A stretch of 64,000 nucleotides of DNA from Acidomonas methanolica (GTDB taxonomy: Bacteria; Pseudomonadota; Alphaproteobacteria; Acetobacterales; Acetobacteraceae), in the NCBI RefSeq assembly GCF_004346035.1, contig NZ_SLZN01000001.1, positions 62,001 through 126,000 on the forward strand, read 5' to 3'. The position numbers and the translations under genes are program-made. Positions 63,469 through 64,000 of the stretch are shown piece after piece. Position 1 is the stretch's first letter, and every line of letters begins with the position of its first letter. The notes under the pieces were generated by a model, which was not told the DNA's origin, did not search any database, and was given only the letters and a program-made list of their open reading frames with translations.

Positions 63469-64000
63469 TCAACGGAGCCAGATCGGCTCCTTCAACGTGC
63501 CGACGAAGGCCGCATGGGCGGCGTCCTCTTCGGCGGAAGGAGGCGCCATGCGACGCGGCGAGCGGTTCGGATCGCGCACATATGTCGCCACCCCGCCGCG
63601 TCCGCCGCTCTGATGCATCAGACCGAGACCGCGCTGACGCCCTCCCATCAACTCCACATAGACCTCCGCCAGCAGCTTGCAGTCCAGCAGGGCGTTATGG
63701 GTGGTGCGTGCCGATAGGTCGATCTCGAAGCGGCGGCACAAGGCGTCGAGGCTGTTGGGCAGGCCGGGAAAGCGCTTCTTGGCGATTTCGAGCGTGTCCA
63801 CCATGCGGGACGATTCGAGGGGCGGCAACCCGCATGCCGCCAGCTCGGCGTTGAGAAAGCCGAAATCAAAGCGCGCATTATGCGCGATCAGCGGATCGCC
63901 CTGAACGAAATCGAGGAAGCCTTGCGCGACCTCGGCGAATTTCGGCTGGCCGTGCAGATCCTCCCGCGTGAAGCCATGCACGCGCGTTGCCTCCGCGGGC
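63469..64000 (-). CDS. dnaQ: DNA polymerase III epsilon subunit, 5' end missing from window
   Basis: Proofreading 3'-5' exonuclease of the replicase. Only the C-terminal 177 or so residues are present; the frame stays open to the right edge (reading EATRVHGFT). The exonuclease motifs II (LIAHNARFDFGFLNAEL) and III (THNALLDCKLLAEVY) are visible; motif I is outside. The C-terminal tail is longer and more basic than the domain itself, consistent with the polymerase-binding part. It is read leftward into the GT9 gene. Confidence 0.93.
   Translation of the reverse strand, partial: PAEATRVHGFTREDLHGQPKFAEVAQGFLDFVQGDPLIAHNARFDFGFLNAELAACGLPPLESSRMVDTLEIAKKRFPGLPNSLDALCRRFEIDLSARTTHNALLDCKLLAEVYVELMGGRQRGLGLMHQSGGRGGVATYVRDPNRSPRRMAPPSAEEDAAHAAFVGTLKEPIWLR

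Overview
The window is about 64 kb of GC-rich chromosome, almost entirely coding. It looks like an alphaproteobacterium, most likely an acetic-acid bacterium or relative (Acetobacteraceae). This is an inference from protein style (CobST beside a J-domain protein and BolA, a DUF4167 protein, thiOSGE, the 514-residue MetG type) and from base composition, not from a database search. Nearly all genes are housekeeping. No insertion sequence, prophage, CRISPR array, rRNA or integrase was seen. Two tRNA genes are present.

Left part (1-11753): the 3' part of gyrB, a DUF3108 secreted protein, a phosphoglycolate-phosphatase-like HAD enzyme, glmU-glmS (UDP-GlcNAc synthesis), the thiamine thiazole cluster thiO-thiS-thiG-thiE, and a large CPA1 Na+/H+ antiporter with a C-terminal cNMP-binding-like domain.

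Middle-left (11834-24869, all minus strand): the stress module prkA-yeaH-spoVR, then an eight-gene chain mltB-rlpA-dac-tmk-holB-metG-tatD-MBL hydrolase, mostly coupled by 1-4 base overlaps. It joins cell-wall remodelling to replication and translation functions. A 12-bp tandem repeat lies at the head of this chain, between mltB and a divergent DedA/ATP-grasp gene pair.

Centre (25171-45785): DedA and ATP-grasp pair, an orphan single-MCE (MlaD) protein, uppP, an APC amino-acid permease, an MscS channel, tRNA-Met, a glycosyltransferase, a DUF4167 protein, prmC, then the chain lysC-nitronate monooxygenase-rodZ-ispG-hisS-prfA (minus), ubiG (plus), DUF2147, DUF1178, glutaredoxin, comF, DUF3553, galU and tRNA-Leu(GAG).

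Right part (45862-64000): lipB, a LolA-like lipoprotein and bolA, a J-domain protein with cobaltochelatase cobS-cobT, then a minus-strand chain yfgM-like-bamB-der-isochorismatase-like-dienelactone hydrolase-MFS exporter. After several small secreted proteins come pyrC, an asparagine-synthase-like amidotransferase, a GT4 and a GT9 glycosyltransferase (probably surface-glycan work) and the 3' part of dnaQ, which runs off the window.

No clearly new defence or biosynthetic system was found. The best leads are the DedA/ATP-grasp pair with its repeat-bearing promoter region, the antiporter's degenerate ligand-binding domain, the LolA-like protein with a lipobox, the accessory hydrolase/exporter genes fused to the bamB-der operon, and the amidotransferase-glycosyltransferase group.
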